53,549 bases of DNA from Streptomyces sp. 150FB (GTDB lineage Bacteria > Actinomycetota > Actinomycetes > Streptomycetales > Streptomycetaceae): positions 4,638,614-4,692,162 of the forward strand of contig NZ_JTHL01000001.1 in assembly GCF_000818195.1 (NCBI RefSeq), in the 5' to 3' direction. How positions within the stretch are numbered: the stretch's first letter is position 1; each line of letters begins with the position of its first letter. The notes below the pieces were generated by a model. That model searched no databases. It saw only the letters and a program-made list of their open reading frames with translations, and was not told the DNA's origin. Made by a program: the position numbers and the translations under genes. Positions 23,430 through 32,142 of this stretch are shown in pieces.

Positions 23430-24965
23430 ATGAACGATGTCGGGTCGGCGGTGCCCGGACGGCTGCCGGGGCGGTTCACGACGGGTGGGGCGGGGCGTGT
23501 GCCCGCTGTGCCGGGGTTCGCCCGGGCGCCCGGTCATCTCCGCACGGGCGGGGGCGGGCAGGACGGACCGGACGGGCCTGGAGGCGACCGGGGGCGGTCG
23601 CCCAGAGCCAGAGGCAAGGCGCTGCGGGCCCGGGTGCCGCGCTCTTCGCACGACTCGGTGCTGTTCGCAGCGGGGCGGCCCGGTGCGGTCGGTGCCGTCG
23701 AGGAATCGAGCCGGGGGCGGGTGCCGGAGCTCACGCCGATCCGCGTGGGGCGGATGGCGGCGACTCCTTTCGCGTTCCTGCGCGGCGCCGCGGGGCTCAT
23801 GGCACACGACCTGGTGAGCACCCCGGTGACCGGGCTCGGTGCGCAGATCTGCGGAGACGCCCATGCGGCCAACTTCGGTCTGTACGGGGACGCTCGGGGC
23901 CGGCTCGTCATCGATCTGAACGATTTCGACGAGACCGTCGTCGGTCCCTGGGAGTGGGACGTCAAGCGCCTCGCCACCTCGCTGGTGCTCGCGGGGCGTG
24001 AGGCGGGGGCGGACGAGGAGACCTGCCGGCGCGGCGCCCAGGACACGGTGGGTGCCTACCGGCGGACGATGCGGCTGCTGGCGAAGTTGCCGGCGCTCGA
24101 CGCGTGGAACGCGATCACCGACGAGGAGTTGGTGTCGCACACCGACGCGCGGGATCTGATCGGCACGCTGGAGCGGGTCTCGGAGAAGGCCCGCAACAAC
24201 ACGAGCGCGCGGTTCGCCGCCAAGGCGACCGAGACGGTGCCGGGACCGGAAGGATCGGCCGGAGGCGGCGGGAGGGGCGCGGCCCGGCGTTTTGTCGACG
24301 CGCCGCCCGTCCTGCGCCGGGTGCCCGACGAGGAGGCGGCCGCGGTTGCGGCGTCCCTGGAGGAGTATCTGAGCACCCTCTCCGAGGACCGGCTGCCGCT
24401 GCTCGCGCGGTACGCGATACACGACGTGGCGTTCCGGGTGGTCGGTACCGGCAGCGTCGGGACCCGGTCGTATGTGGTGCTGCTGCTCGACCACCGGGGC
24501 GAGCCGCTGGTGCTCCAGGTGAAGGAGGCGCGGCACTCGGCGCTGCTGCCGCATCTGCCGGCCGCCGGGTTCACGGTGCCCGAAGTGGCGCACGAGGGAC
24601 GCCGGGTGGTGCTCGGCCAGAAGCGCATGCAGGTGGTGAGCGACAACCTGCTGGGCTGGACGACGGTGCGCGGAAGGCCGTACCAGGTGCGGCAGTTCAG
24701 AAATCGAAAGGGGAGCGTCGACCCGGCGGCGCTGCCCGCCGGCCAGATAGACGACTACGGCCGGATGACCGGCGCGCTGCTGGCCAGAGCCCATGCGCAC
24801 AGCGTGGACCCGAGGCTGATCGCCGGTTACTGCGGGAAGAACGAGGAGCTGGACACGGCGGTGGCGGCCTTCGCCGTGGCGTACGCGGACCGGACCGAGG
24901 CGGACCACGCCGAGCTGGTGGCGGCCGTGCGGAGCGGGCGCATACGGGCCGAGCTCGATGTGTGA
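23430..24965 (+). CDS. DUF2252 family protein (kinase-like fold)
   Basis: A 511-residue protein. ATG at 23430 follows GGGGGAGG. After a disordered Gly/Arg-rich start, the DUF2252 region has RVGRMAATPFAFLRGAAGLM, CGDAHAANFGLYG, LVIDLNDFDETVVGPWEWD, KRLATSLVLAG and GYCGKN. GDAHxxNFG and DLNDFD recall the catalytic loop and DFG-like Asp of aminoglycoside-phosphotransferase folds, so ATP-dependent activity is possible but unproven. It stands alone between the HxlR gene and a J-domain gene. Confidence 0.88.
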   Translation: MNDVGSAVPGRLPGRFTTGGAGRVPAVPGFARAPGHLRTGGGGQDGPDGPGGDRGRSPRARGKALRARVPRSSHDSVLFAAGRPGAVGAVEESSRGRVPELTPIRVGRMAATPFAFLRGAAGLMAHDLVSTPVTGLGAQICGDAHAANFGLYGDARGRLVIDLNDFDETVVGPWEWDVKRLATSLVLAGREAGADEETCRRGAQDTVGAYRRTMRLLAKLPALDAWNAITDEELVSHTDARDLIGTLERVSEKARNNTSARFAAKATETVPGPEGSAGGGGRGAARRFVDAPPVLRRVPDEEAAAVAASLEEYLSTLSEDRLPLLARYAIHDVAFRVVGTGSVGTRSYVVLLLDHRGEPLVLQVKEARHSALLPHLPAAGFTVPEVAHEGRRVVLGQKRMQVVSDNLLGWTTVRGRPYQVRQFRNRKGSVDPAALPAGQIDDYGRMTGALLARAHAHSVDPRLIAGYCGKNEELDTAVAAFAVAYADRTEADHAELVAAVRSGRIRAELDV

Positions 24966-25025
24966 CGGCGCGGCCGGAGCCCGGGGTGGCTCGGAGGACG
25001 TCGCGATCGCCCGTACGCTGGACGG

Positions 25026-25967
25026 GTGACGCAGGACGCCCCCGGGGAGCCGACGATCCGTAACGACGACGAGCAGGACGTGCCAGACGTGCCGGACGCG
25101 CCGGAATCCACAGAGACCACGGAAGCCGCGGGGACCGCTGGGAGTGCGGCCCGGAGCGCGGACGGTGCGGCGGACGCGGGGACGGCCGGGGTGCCTCGTC
25201 CCGAGGCACGGCTGGAGAAGGCCGTACGCGCCGCCGAGCAGGCGCTCATCGAGTACGAGATCGCGGTCGAGACCTTCCGGGTCGAGGTGGAGAACTTCTC
25301 CCGGCTGCACCACCAGCGGCTGGGCCCGGTGTACGCGCGGCTCGACGAGCTGGACGCGATGATCGCCGAGGCCAGGGCCGCCCGCACCGGCGACCCGGAG
25401 GATGTGCGCAGGGCGCAGGAGCTGCGCGCGATGGTGCAGCCGATGCCCGGCATCGAGGAGCTGTTCAGCGAGTGGCTGGACTCGGACGGCCTGTCACCCG
25501 AGGCGTCGGCGATGCTGACCGGCCAGCCCGTCCGGCCGCCCAAGCGGGTTCGGCCCAGCGACGAGGCCCGCAAGCTCTACCGTGACCTGGCGCGCAAGGC
25601 GCACCCGGACCTGGCGCAGGACGAGACGGAGCGGGCGCGGCGCGAGGAGTTCATCACGCGTGTGAACGCGGCGTACGGACGCGGGGACGAGCCGCTGCTG
25701 CGGGAGCTGGCCGAGGAGTGGGCCGCCGGTCCGGCGCCGCAGGAGCAGCGGGCGAGCGAGAGCGAGGAGCTCTACGCCCGTCTTGAGTGGCTTTCGCGGC
25801 GCAAGGAGATGCTGACGATGGTCGCGCAGGAGTTGGAGGAGAGCGCGATCGGCGCGATGCTGAAGATGGCGCCCGACGATCCCGACCGGTTGCTGGAAGA
25901 GGTCGCCGAGCAGTTGCTCGCGGACGTCTCCGCACGTGAGACGGAACTCGCCGGGCTGGTGCAGTAG
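25026..25967 (+). CDS. J-domain-containing protein
   Basis: A 313-residue protein. It has a disordered acidic N-terminus of about 58 residues (Asp/Glu/Ala/Thr-rich), a coiled-coil region (about 60-135, ARLEKAVRAAEQALIEYEIA), and a short J-like module (about 178-228): EARKLYRDLARKAHPDLAQD contains the HPD tripeptide needed to stimulate DnaK ATPase, followed by FITRVNAAYGRGD. A second coiled coil follows to the end. The module lacks the Gly/Phe and zinc regions of DnaJ, so it would be a class III co-chaperone with a specialised client. GTG start at 25026. Confidence 0.8.
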   Translation: MTQDAPGEPTIRNDDEQDVPDVPDAPESTETTEAAGTAGSAARSADGAADAGTAGVPRPEARLEKAVRAAEQALIEYEIAVETFRVEVENFSRLHHQRLGPVYARLDELDAMIAEARAARTGDPEDVRRAQELRAMVQPMPGIEELFSEWLDSDGLSPEASAMLTGQPVRPPKRVRPSDEARKLYRDLARKAHPDLAQDETERARREEFITRVNAAYGRGDEPLLRELAEEWAAGPAPQEQRASESEELYARLEWLSRRKEMLTMVAQELEESAIGAMLKMAPDDPDRLLEEVAEQLLADVSARETELAGLVQ

Positions 25968-26057
25968 GTTTTCAGGACGTCCGTCGTTCCGTGGTTCTCC
26001 GCGGGATCCGTACGACCTGTGCGGGTTCCGCGTGCTGTACGAGAGAAGGCAATGCTC

Positions 26058-26399
26058 ATGACTTCAGCCCCGCTGCCCTCGGTGGATGTCGCGGCGGTTC
26101 CGGCCGACGGCTTCGTGCTGGACGTCCGGGAGGACGAGGAGTGGGCCGCCGGTCATGTCGACGGCGCGCTGCATGTGCCGATGAGTGAGTTCACCGGCCG
26201 CCTCGCCGAGGTCACCGAAGCCGCCGACGGGCGGACGGCGTATGTGATGTGCCGGGTCGGCGGCCGGTCGGCGCAGGTCACCCAGTATCTGGTGCAGCAG
26301 GGCGTCGAAGCGGTGAACGTCGACGGCGGCATGCTCGCCTGGGACGGCGCCGGGCGCCCGATGACCACGGACGACGGAAGCCCGGCGTTCGTCCTCTGA
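26058..26399 (+). CDS. Rhodanese-domain protein
   Basis: A 113-residue single-domain rhodanese-like sulfurtransferase: FVLDVREDEEWAAGHVDGA (CH2A motif), active-site loop MCRVGGRSAQVTQYL with Cys as persulfide carrier, and GGMLAWDGAGRP (CH2B). ATG at 26058 is 8 bases from AGAAGG; an ATG at 26052 is too close to it. It probably supplies sulfane sulfur in the cytosol. It is convergent with the paa operon. Confidence 0.92.
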   Translation: MTSAPLPSVDVAAVPADGFVLDVREDEEWAAGHVDGALHVPMSEFTGRLAEVTEAADGRTAYVMCRVGGRSAQVTQYLVQQGVEAVNVDGGMLAWDGAGRPMTTDDGSPAFVL

Positions 26400-26426
26400 G
26401 AGCCGGGCCGCCCGCCCGGCTCGGCG

Positions 26427-27497
26427 TCACCGGTCGAAGTCCAACTCGACCCGGGCGGTGGCCGGGTGGGACTGGCAGGCCAGCACATAGCCCGCTTCGG
26501 TCTCTTCCGGTTCGAGCGCGAAGTTCCGGTCCATCCTGACCTCTCCCGAGACCAGGAACGCCCGGCAGGTTCCGCACACCCCGCCCTTGCAGGCGTACGG
26601 CGCGTCGGCGCGGGCGCGCAGCACGGTCTCCAGCAGCGATTCGCCGTCCTGGACCGGCCAGTTGCCCGAGCGGCCGTCGAGGGTCGCGGTGAGCGTGGAG
26701 ACCGCGGGGGCCCGGTCCGTAGCGGTGGCGGCCGCGGAGAGCGCTCCGGCCGGCACGTCGTCGACGTGGAAGATCTCCTGGTGGATACGGCGGCGGGGCA
26801 CCCCGAGACCGCGCAGCGCCCGCTCGGCGCCGGTCACCAGCCCCAGCGGCCCGCACAGGAACCAGCCGTCGACGGCGTCCACCGGGAGCAGCGCCGGCAG
26901 GAGCGAGGTCAGCCGCTCGCGGTCGAGACGCCCCGACACCAGCCCTGCCTGCTGCTCCTCCCTGGAGACGGCCGTGACGAGCTGGAAGCGGTCCGGGTAG
27001 CGGTCCTTGAGGTCGGCGACCTCCTCCAGGAACATCGTCGAGGACACGCTGCGGTCGGCGCGGACCAGGCAGAACCTTGCCTCGGGCTCCCGCGCCAGCA
27101 GGGTGGCGGCGATCGACAGCACCGGGGTGATGCCGCTGCCGCCGACGACGGCGGCGAAGCGCCCGGCGCGCGGCTCCAGCACGAACCGGCCGGTGGGCTC
27201 CATGACCTCGACGGTGTCGCCGACGGCGAACTCCTTGAAGGCGTACGTGGAGAACTCACCGCCCTCGACGAGCCGGATGCCGACCCGCAGCACCGGATCG
27301 GCGCCGGCCGGGGCGGCGGGCGCGCAGATCGAGTACGTACGCCGGATCTCCCGGCCGTCTACCGTGCGGCGCAGGGCGACATGCTGGCCGGGGGTGTGCC
27401 GGAAGGTGTCGCGCAGGCCGGGCGGCACCGCGAACGTGACGGCGACGGCGTCGTCCGTGAGCCGTTCGACCTCGCTGATCCGGAGCGGATGGAACAT
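26427..27497 (-). CDS. paaE: Phenylacetyl-CoA epoxidase reductase subunit PaaE
   Basis: A 356-residue NAD(P)H reductase that feeds electrons to the PaaABC(D) monooxygenase. It has an FAD-binding barrel (residues 1-105, RRTYSICAP), an NAD-binding domain (GGSGITPVLSIAATLL, WFLCGPLG) and a C-terminal plant-type 2Fe-2S ferredoxin domain (YACKGGVCGTCRAFLV, LACQSHP: Cys pattern CX4CX2C...C). ATG directly abuts the paaD stop, with AAGGAG inside paaD. It is last in paaABCDE. Confidence 0.95.
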   Translation of the reverse strand: MFHPLRISEVERLTDDAVAVTFAVPPGLRDTFRHTPGQHVALRRTVDGREIRRTYSICAPAAPAGADPVLRVGIRLVEGGEFSTYAFKEFAVGDTVEVMEPTGRFVLEPRAGRFAAVVGGSGITPVLSIAATLLAREPEARFCLVRADRSVSSTMFLEEVADLKDRYPDRFQLVTAVSREEQQAGLVSGRLDRERLTSLLPALLPVDAVDGWFLCGPLGLVTGAERALRGLGVPRRRIHQEIFHVDDVPAGALSAAATATDRAPAVSTLTATLDGRSGNWPVQDGESLLETVLRARADAPYACKGGVCGTCRAFLVSGEVRMDRNFALEPEETEAGYVLACQSHPATARVELDFDR

Positions 27498-28061
27498 CTA
27501 CAACTCCTTGAAGTGGTCGAACGGTTCACCGCAGGAAGTGCAGCGGCGCAGCGCCTTGCAGGCGGTGGAGGAGAACCTGCTGAGCAACTCGGTGTCGGTC
27601 GAGCCGCAGTTCGGGCAGCGGATGGACAGCGAGAGCGGGACCGGACCCTCCGCGCTGTGCGGGCGGGGCGGTGCGATCCCGAACTCGGCGAGCTTGCGCC
27701 GGCCTTCCGCGCTGATGTCGTCCGTCGACCAGGCAGGGGAGAGGACCGTGACGACCGAGACCTCCGCTATCCCGTCCGCACGCAGAACGCGCTCGATGTC
27801 CGAGGACATGGCCTCGATCGCCGGGCAGCCGGTGTACGTCGGCGTCAGCTCGACCCGGACCTTCCCCGGGCCCGACACCTGGACGGCGCGCAGCACGCCC
27901 AGCTCCTCCAGCGTCACCACGGGCAGCTCGGGGTCGGGCACGGATCCCGCGAGCCGGCGCAGCCGCGTCTCCAGCTCCGTCTCGGCCGAAGTCGAAGCCG
28001 AAGCCGAACCCGAAGCCGCCGACGCCGGGGCCGCGACCGGGGCGCTGTGGTCCTTCACCAT
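27498..28061 (-). CDS. paaD: Phenylacetyl-CoA epoxidase-associated protein PaaD
   Basis: A 187-residue protein of the PaaD/SufT (DUF59/MIP18) family, required for maturation of the epoxidase, probably by iron-sulfur delivery to PaaE. The MIP18 core is VPDPELPVVTLEELGVLRAV and TPTYTGCPAIEAMSSD. The C-terminal Cys cluster is CPNCGS...CKALRRCTSCGEPF. The N-terminus is an Ala/Ser-rich low-complexity stretch (residues 8-26) from a 6-base repeat. ATG at 28061 overlaps paaC by 7 bases. Confidence 0.93.
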   Translation of the reverse strand: MVKDHSAPVAAPASAASGSASASTSAETELETRLRRLAGSVPDPELPVVTLEELGVLRAVQVSGPGKVRVELTPTYTGCPAIEAMSSDIERVLRADGIAEVSVVTVLSPAWSTDDISAEGRRKLAEFGIAPPRPHSAEGPVPLSLSIRCPNCGSTDTELLSRFSSTACKALRRCTSCGEPFDHFKEL

Positions 28062-28759
28062 GACGCCCCCGGGTGGCTCCGGTGCAGGTGCTGCATCTCG
28101 GCGATCATCCGGCCGAACGATTCGGTGTGCAGGCCCTGCCTGCCGGCGCCCGCCGCCCAGGCGCCCGACCTCGGCCCGTCCGGCAGGGGCAGGGTCGCCC
28201 GCTCCAGCACCCCGCCGACCGAGTCGAGCCACCGCGACTCAAGGGCCGGCAGGTCGACGTCCAGGCCCTCGACGGGCTCGAACATCTCGCCCGTGAAGCG
28301 CCACAGCACCGCACAGGCCTCCCGCATCCGCTCATGGCTCCCGGCCGTGCCGTCGCCGAGGCGCAGCGTCCAGTGCTCGGCGTGGTCCTGGTGGTAGGCG
28401 ACCTCCTTGACGGCTTTCGCGGCGAGCGGGGCGAACGCGCTGTCCCCGGCCGCGAGTTGCTCGTACAGGAAGAGCTGGTAGGTCGAGAAGTAGAGCTGGC
28501 GGGCGATGGTGTGCGCGAAGTCGCCGTTCGGCTGCTCGACGAGCTGGAGGTTGCGGAAGGCCCGCTCCTCGCGCAGGTAGGCGAGCTCGTCCTCGTCGCC
28601 GACCAGGGAGAGCAGGATCCTGGCCTGCCCCAGCAGGTCCAGCGCGATGTTGGCGAGGGCGACCTCCTCCTCCAGCACCGGGGCGTGCCCTGCCCACTCC
28701 CCCAGCCGGTGCGAGAGGACCAGTGCGTCGTCGCCGAGGGCGAGAGCGGCGCTGCTCAC
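28055..28759 (-). CDS. paaC: Phenylacetyl-CoA epoxidase structural subunit PaaC
   Basis: A 234-residue ferritin-like helical protein that has lost diiron ligands in this family and stabilises PaaA in the epoxidase core. It begins [20 protein letters not shown] and contains EEEVALANIALDLLGQARIL and YHQDHAEHWTLRLGDGT, all typical of PaaC. GTG at 28759 overlaps the paaB stop by 4 bases (GTGA). Confidence 0.94.
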   Translation of the reverse strand: MSSAALALGDDALVLSHRLGEWAGHAPVLEEEVALANIALDLLGQARILLSLVGDEDELAYLREERAFRNLQLVEQPNGDFAHTIARQLYFSTYQLFLYEQLAAGDSAFAPLAAKAVKEVAYHQDHAEHWTLRLGDGTAGSHERMREACAVLWRFTGEMFEPVEGLDVDLPALESRWLDSVGGVLERATLPLPDGPRSGAWAAGAGRQGLHTESFGRMIAEMQHLHRSHPGASW

Positions 28760-29055
28760 AGGTGCTTCACCCCGTCCGGGATCTCGTAGAAGGTGGGATG
28801 GCGGTACGGCTTGTCGCCGGACGAGGCGAAGAACGGGTCCCTCTCGTCGGGGGAGGAGGCCGTGACCTCCGACGAGGGCACCACCCAGATCGAGACGCCC
28901 TCGCCGCGCCTGGTGTAGAGGTCGCGTGCGTTGCGCAGGGCCATCTCGGCGTCCGGGGCGTGCAGGCTGCCGGCGTGGGTGTGGGAGAGCCCGCGGCGGG
29001 AGCGTACGAACACCTCCCACAGCGGCGAGTCGGCCGGCCTGCTCGTGTCGGTCAT
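28756..29055 (-). CDS. paaB: Phenylacetyl-CoA epoxidase subunit PaaB
   Basis: A 99-residue small subunit that bridges PaaAC units: [55 protein letters not shown] and [14 protein letters not shown] match the family along its length. ATG at 29055 overlaps the paaA stop by 4 bases. Confidence 0.95.
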   Translation of the reverse strand: MTDTSRPADSPLWEVFVRSRRGLSHTHAGSLHAPDAEMALRNARDLYTRRGEGVSIWVVPSSEVTASSPDERDPFFASSGDKPYRHPTFYEIPDGVKHL

Positions 29056-30044
29056 GCCGCTGCCTCTCCGGAGTGCTTCGCCGCGTACGCCGCGGCTGCT
29101 TCCCTCACCCAGGCGCCCTCTTCGTGCGCCTGGCGGCGCTGGGTGATCCGCTGCTCGTTGCACGGGCCGTTGCCCTTCAGGACGTCACGGAACTCCGCCC
29201 AGTCGATCTCGCCGAAGTCGTGCGCCCCCCGCTCCTCGTTCCACCGGAGGTCCGGGTCGGGGAGCGTCAGGCCGAGCGCCGCGGCCTGCGGGACGCAGAT
29301 GTCCACGAAGCGCTGCCGCAGTTCGTCGTTCGAGTGGCGCTTGATCTTCCAGATCATGGACTGCGCCGAGTGCGCCGACTCGCCGTCGGGCGGGCCGAAC
29401 ATCATCAGCGAGGGCCACCACCAGCGGTTCACCGCGTCCTGCGCCATCTCGTGCTGCGCGGGGGTGCCGCCGCTCAGGGCGAGCAGCAGCTCGAAGCCCT
29501 GGCGCTGGTGGAAGGACTCCTCCTTGCAGACCCGGACCATCGCCCGCGCGTAGGGGCCGTACGAGCAGCGGCACAGCGGGACCTGGTTGGTGATCGCGGC
29601 GCCGTCCACCAGCCAGCCGACCGCTCCGACGTCCGCCCAGGTCAGCGTCGGATAGTTGAAGATCGACGAGTACTTCTGGCGGCCCGAGTGGAGCTTGTCG
29701 AGCAGTTCGTCCCTGCCGGTGCCCAGCGTCTCGGCCGCGCTGTAGAGATACAGGCCGTGTCCCGCCTCGTCCTGCACCTTGGCCATCAGGATCGCCTTGC
29801 GGCGCAGCGAGGGCGCGCGGGTGATCCAGTTGGCCTCGGGCTGCATGCCGATGATCTCGGAGTGGGCGTGCTGGGCCATCTGGCGGACCAGCGAGGCGCG
29901 GTAGGCCTCGGGCATCCAGTCGCGCGGTTCGATGCGCTCGTCGGCGGCCACGGCGGCGTCGAAGGCCGACTCGTACCTCTCCGCCGCGTCCCCCGCCGTC
30001 CCCACCGCCGCCTCCGCCGCTGTCCCCGCGGTCACTGCCGTCAT
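29052..30044 (-). CDS. paaA: Phenylacetyl-CoA epoxidase catalytic subunit PaaA
   Basis: A 330-residue diiron monooxygenase subunit that epoxidises the ring of phenylacetyl-CoA. Ferritin-like diiron ligands lie in [19 protein letters not shown] (E-x-x-H) and [16 protein letters not shown] (E-x-x-H). Other family segments are [20 protein letters not shown] and the tail [13 protein letters not shown]. An Ala/Gly-rich head of about 20 residues precedes the core. It is first in paaABCDE. A TetR-type operator lies 13 bases upstream of the ATG, so repression by the PaaR-like protein at 36323 is likely. Confidence 0.96.
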   Translation of the reverse strand: MTAVTAGTAAEAAVGTAGDAAERYESAFDAAVAADERIEPRDWMPEAYRASLVRQMAQHAHSEIIGMQPEANWITRAPSLRRKAILMAKVQDEAGHGLYLYSAAETLGTGRDELLDKLHSGRQKYSSIFNYPTLTWADVGAVGWLVDGAAITNQVPLCRCSYGPYARAMVRVCKEESFHQRQGFELLLALSGGTPAQHEMAQDAVNRWWWPSLMMFGPPDGESAHSAQSMIWKIKRHSNDELRQRFVDICVPQAAALGLTLPDPDLRWNEERGAHDFGEIDWAEFRDVLKGNGPCNEQRITQRRQAHEEGAWVREAAAAYAAKHSGEAAA

Positions 30045-30056
30045 CCCGGGCTCCCT

Positions 30057-30074
30057 ACCGACCGATCGTTCGGT
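30057..30074. promoter_or_regulatory. TetR/PaaR-type operator, copy A (paaA)
   Basis: Read on the minus strand, ACCGAACGATCGGTCGGT. The core ACCGA-N4-TCGGT is palindromic. It agrees with copy B (34700-34717) at 17 of 18 positions. It sits just before the paaA start. Confidence 0.8.
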
Positions 30075-30119
30075 CCATCGACTTCAATGGTCGGTCGGCG
30101 GCCCGTAGGGTGTCAACCC

Positions 30120-30128
30120 TGTGGATAA
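30120..30128 (-). promoter_or_regulatory. Single DnaA box upstream of the DUF5819 gene
   Basis: TTATCCACA on the minus strand (TGTGGATAA on plus), in the paaA/DUF5819 gap, 33 bases before the start at 30161. Functional meaning unknown. Confidence 0.4.
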
Positions 30129-30160
30129 CCGAGTGGGGCACGAACGGTGATCGGGGCGGG

Positions 30161-30922
30161 ATGGATCCGTACGACGACAAGAGCCGGTATCCCGAGCCGG
30201 AGCCCTCTCCCGACCCCGGCGGCGCACCCGAACCTCACCCCGCACCCGGGCCCCACCCCCGTACCGGGATAGCCGGCCTCTCCCGTCCCTACCAGGCGGT
30301 GGCCGCCGCCGGGCTCGCCGTCATCGGTGTGCTGGCCTGCGTCCACCTGGGCATGGTGTTCCTGTACATCGCGCCGGCCAACACGATCACCAAACAGCAC
30401 GGCGACGCCGTGAACGCGTGGGTCCTTCCCGAGTTCGAGCAGAACTGGAAGCTCTTCGCCCCCAACCCCCTCCAGCAGAACGTCTCCATCCAGGTCCGTG
30501 CCGAGGTCGACAGGCCCGGCGGAGGGGCGACGACCACCGACTGGATCGACCTCTCGGCCCAGGACGGGGCCGCGATCCACGGCAACCCGCTCCCCAGCCA
30601 TGTCGACCAGAACGAACTGCGCCGCGCCTGGGACTTCTTCACCGGCTCCCACAACAACGACAACCGCCCGGTCGGCGAGCGCGGGCAGCTCTCGGAGAGC
30701 TACCTCCACCGCCTCGTGATGCTGCGCCTGAACGGTCACCATCCGAGCGGCCAGGTGACCCGCGTCCAGCTCAGGTCGGCCACCAGCACCCTTCCCGCCC
30801 CGCCGTGGAGCGATGAGAAGATCAACACGCAGCCCTACTACCGGGTGCTTCCCTGGTGGACGGTGACCGCGTCGGACCTACCCGGAGGCGTGCGGAACGG
30901 CTCCATGGAGGTCGCCGGATGA
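30161..30922 (+). CDS. DUF5819 family membrane protein, SdpA-like context
   Basis: A 253-residue protein. It has a Pro-rich cytoplasmic head (residues 1-43), one membrane helix (about 45-70, YQAVAAAGLAVIGVLACVHL), and an outside domain with FEQNWKLFAPNPLQQNVSIQ, the DUF5819 hallmark. ATG at 30161 has GGGGCGGG close upstream. The stop overlaps the HTTM gene (ATGA). The pair recalls Bacillus SdpA/SdpB, which mature the SdpC killing peptide, where SdpA has a comparable W-x-F-F-x-x-x-P motif. No SdpC-like gene is adjacent. The link is inference. Confidence 0.75.
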   Translation: MDPYDDKSRYPEPEPSPDPGGAPEPHPAPGPHPRTGIAGLSRPYQAVAAAGLAVIGVLACVHLGMVFLYIAPANTITKQHGDAVNAWVLPEFEQNWKLFAPNPLQQNVSIQVRAEVDRPGGGATTTDWIDLSAQDGAAIHGNPLPSHVDQNELRRAWDFFTGSHNNDNRPVGERGQLSESYLHRLVMLRLNGHHPSGQVTRVQLRSATSTLPAPPWSDEKINTQPYYRVLPWWTVTASDLPGGVRNGSMEVAG

Positions 30923-32142
30923 ACGCGACCGCCACCGCCGCCCGCGCCGTGCACCGCGTCAGCTCCACGGCCCTCGGCCCGTACCAGAGCGCGGTCGTCC
31001 GGATCGGGTTCGCCGGCACCTGGCTGTTCTACCTGCTGCGCGAGCTGCCGAACCGCCGCGAGCTGTACGGGCCCGACGGGCCCTGGAGCTGGGACCTGGC
31101 GCGAAGGCTGATCGCGGGCAACGGCGCCTTCAGCGGACTCATGTGGTCCGACAGCACCCTGTGGTTCGAGATCGTGTACGGCGTGGCCGTGCTGTCCAGC
31201 CTGCTGCTGGTTCTCGGCTGGCGGACCCGCACGATGTCCGTGGTCTTCATGTTCGGCGTGCTCTCGCTCCAGAACCGCAGCATTTTCGTCGGCGACGGCG
31301 GCGACAACGTCATCCACCTCATGTCGATCTACCTCGTGCTGACGCGCTGCGGCCAGGTCTGGTCACTGGACGCGCGGCGCGCGGCGCGCGCCGGGGCCGA
31401 GGACGGCGCCGGGACCCGAACCGGGGCGGAGGACCGTACCGACCGGGTCGGTCCCGTCCTCTGGGCTGTGCTGGGCGCCCTGCTGTTCGTCGGCTCGGTG
31501 ACGGACCAGGTCCACTTCGCCGTCTGGATGCTGATCCTGCTCTGGGGGCTCTGGGTCTGCCAGGCGCTGTGGTGGGCGGCCAACCGCTTCTCCCCCGGCG
31601 GCGAACCGCGCGCCCTGCTGGACGTCCTCGCCAATCTGCTGCACAACGCGGGCCTGGCCGTGATCATGGCCGAGGTCTGCCTCGTCTACGCCACCGCCGG
31701 CTGGTACAAGATCCAGGGTTCGCGCTGGGAGGACGGCACCGCCCTCTACTACCCGCTGAAGCTGGACTACTTCGCGCCGTGGCCCGCGCTCTCCGACATC
31801 CTGGCCGCCAACGGCGTCATCGTGATGATCCTGACCTACGGCACGGTCATCGTGCAGGTCGCCTTCCCCTTCACGCTCTTCAACCGGCGCGTCAAGAACG
31901 TCCTGCTGGTCTCCATGATGCTGGAGCACGCGGGCATCGCGGTGCTGCTCGGGCTGCCGTTCCTGTCGCTGGCGATGATCGCCGCCGACGCGGTGTTCCT
32001 GCCGACGGCCTTCCTGCGGTGGCTCGGCGGGCGGATCGGGAGAGTGCGCGACCGTTTCCGGCCAGGCGGCGGGAGCGGGGCCGGGGCCCTGCCCGAGCAG
32101 CGGCGTGGGGGCCAGGAGGAGGCCCGTACGCTCGTCGGGTGA
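30919..32142 (+). CDS. HTTM-domain (SdpB/vitamin K-dependent carboxylase-like) membrane protein
   Basis: A 407-residue polytopic protein with about eight membrane helices. HTTM features: VVRIGFAGTWLFYLLRELPN in the first helix, RSIFVGDGGDNVIHLMSIYL in the middle, and AGWYKIQGSRWEDGTALYYP. The last is the conserved segment of HTTM proteins, which relate to gamma-glutamyl carboxylase. The C-terminus is Gly/Arg-rich. It is coupled to the DUF5819 gene upstream and overlaps the TrmH gene downstream (GTGA). Substrate unknown. Confidence 0.85.
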   Translation: MNATATAARAVHRVSSTALGPYQSAVVRIGFAGTWLFYLLRELPNRRELYGPDGPWSWDLARRLIAGNGAFSGLMWSDSTLWFEIVYGVAVLSSLLLVLGWRTRTMSVVFMFGVLSLQNRSIFVGDGGDNVIHLMSIYLVLTRCGQVWSLDARRAARAGAEDGAGTRTGAEDRTDRVGPVLWAVLGALLFVGSVTDQVHFAVWMLILLWGLWVCQALWWAANRFSPGGEPRALLDVLANLLHNAGLAVIMAEVCLVYATAGWYKIQGSRWEDGTALYYPLKLDYFAPWPALSDILAANGVIVMILTYGTVIVQVAFPFTLFNRRVKNVLLVSMMLEHAGIAVLLGLPFLSLAMIAADAVFLPTAFLRWLGGRIGRVRDRFRPGGGSGAGALPEQRRGGQEEARTLVG

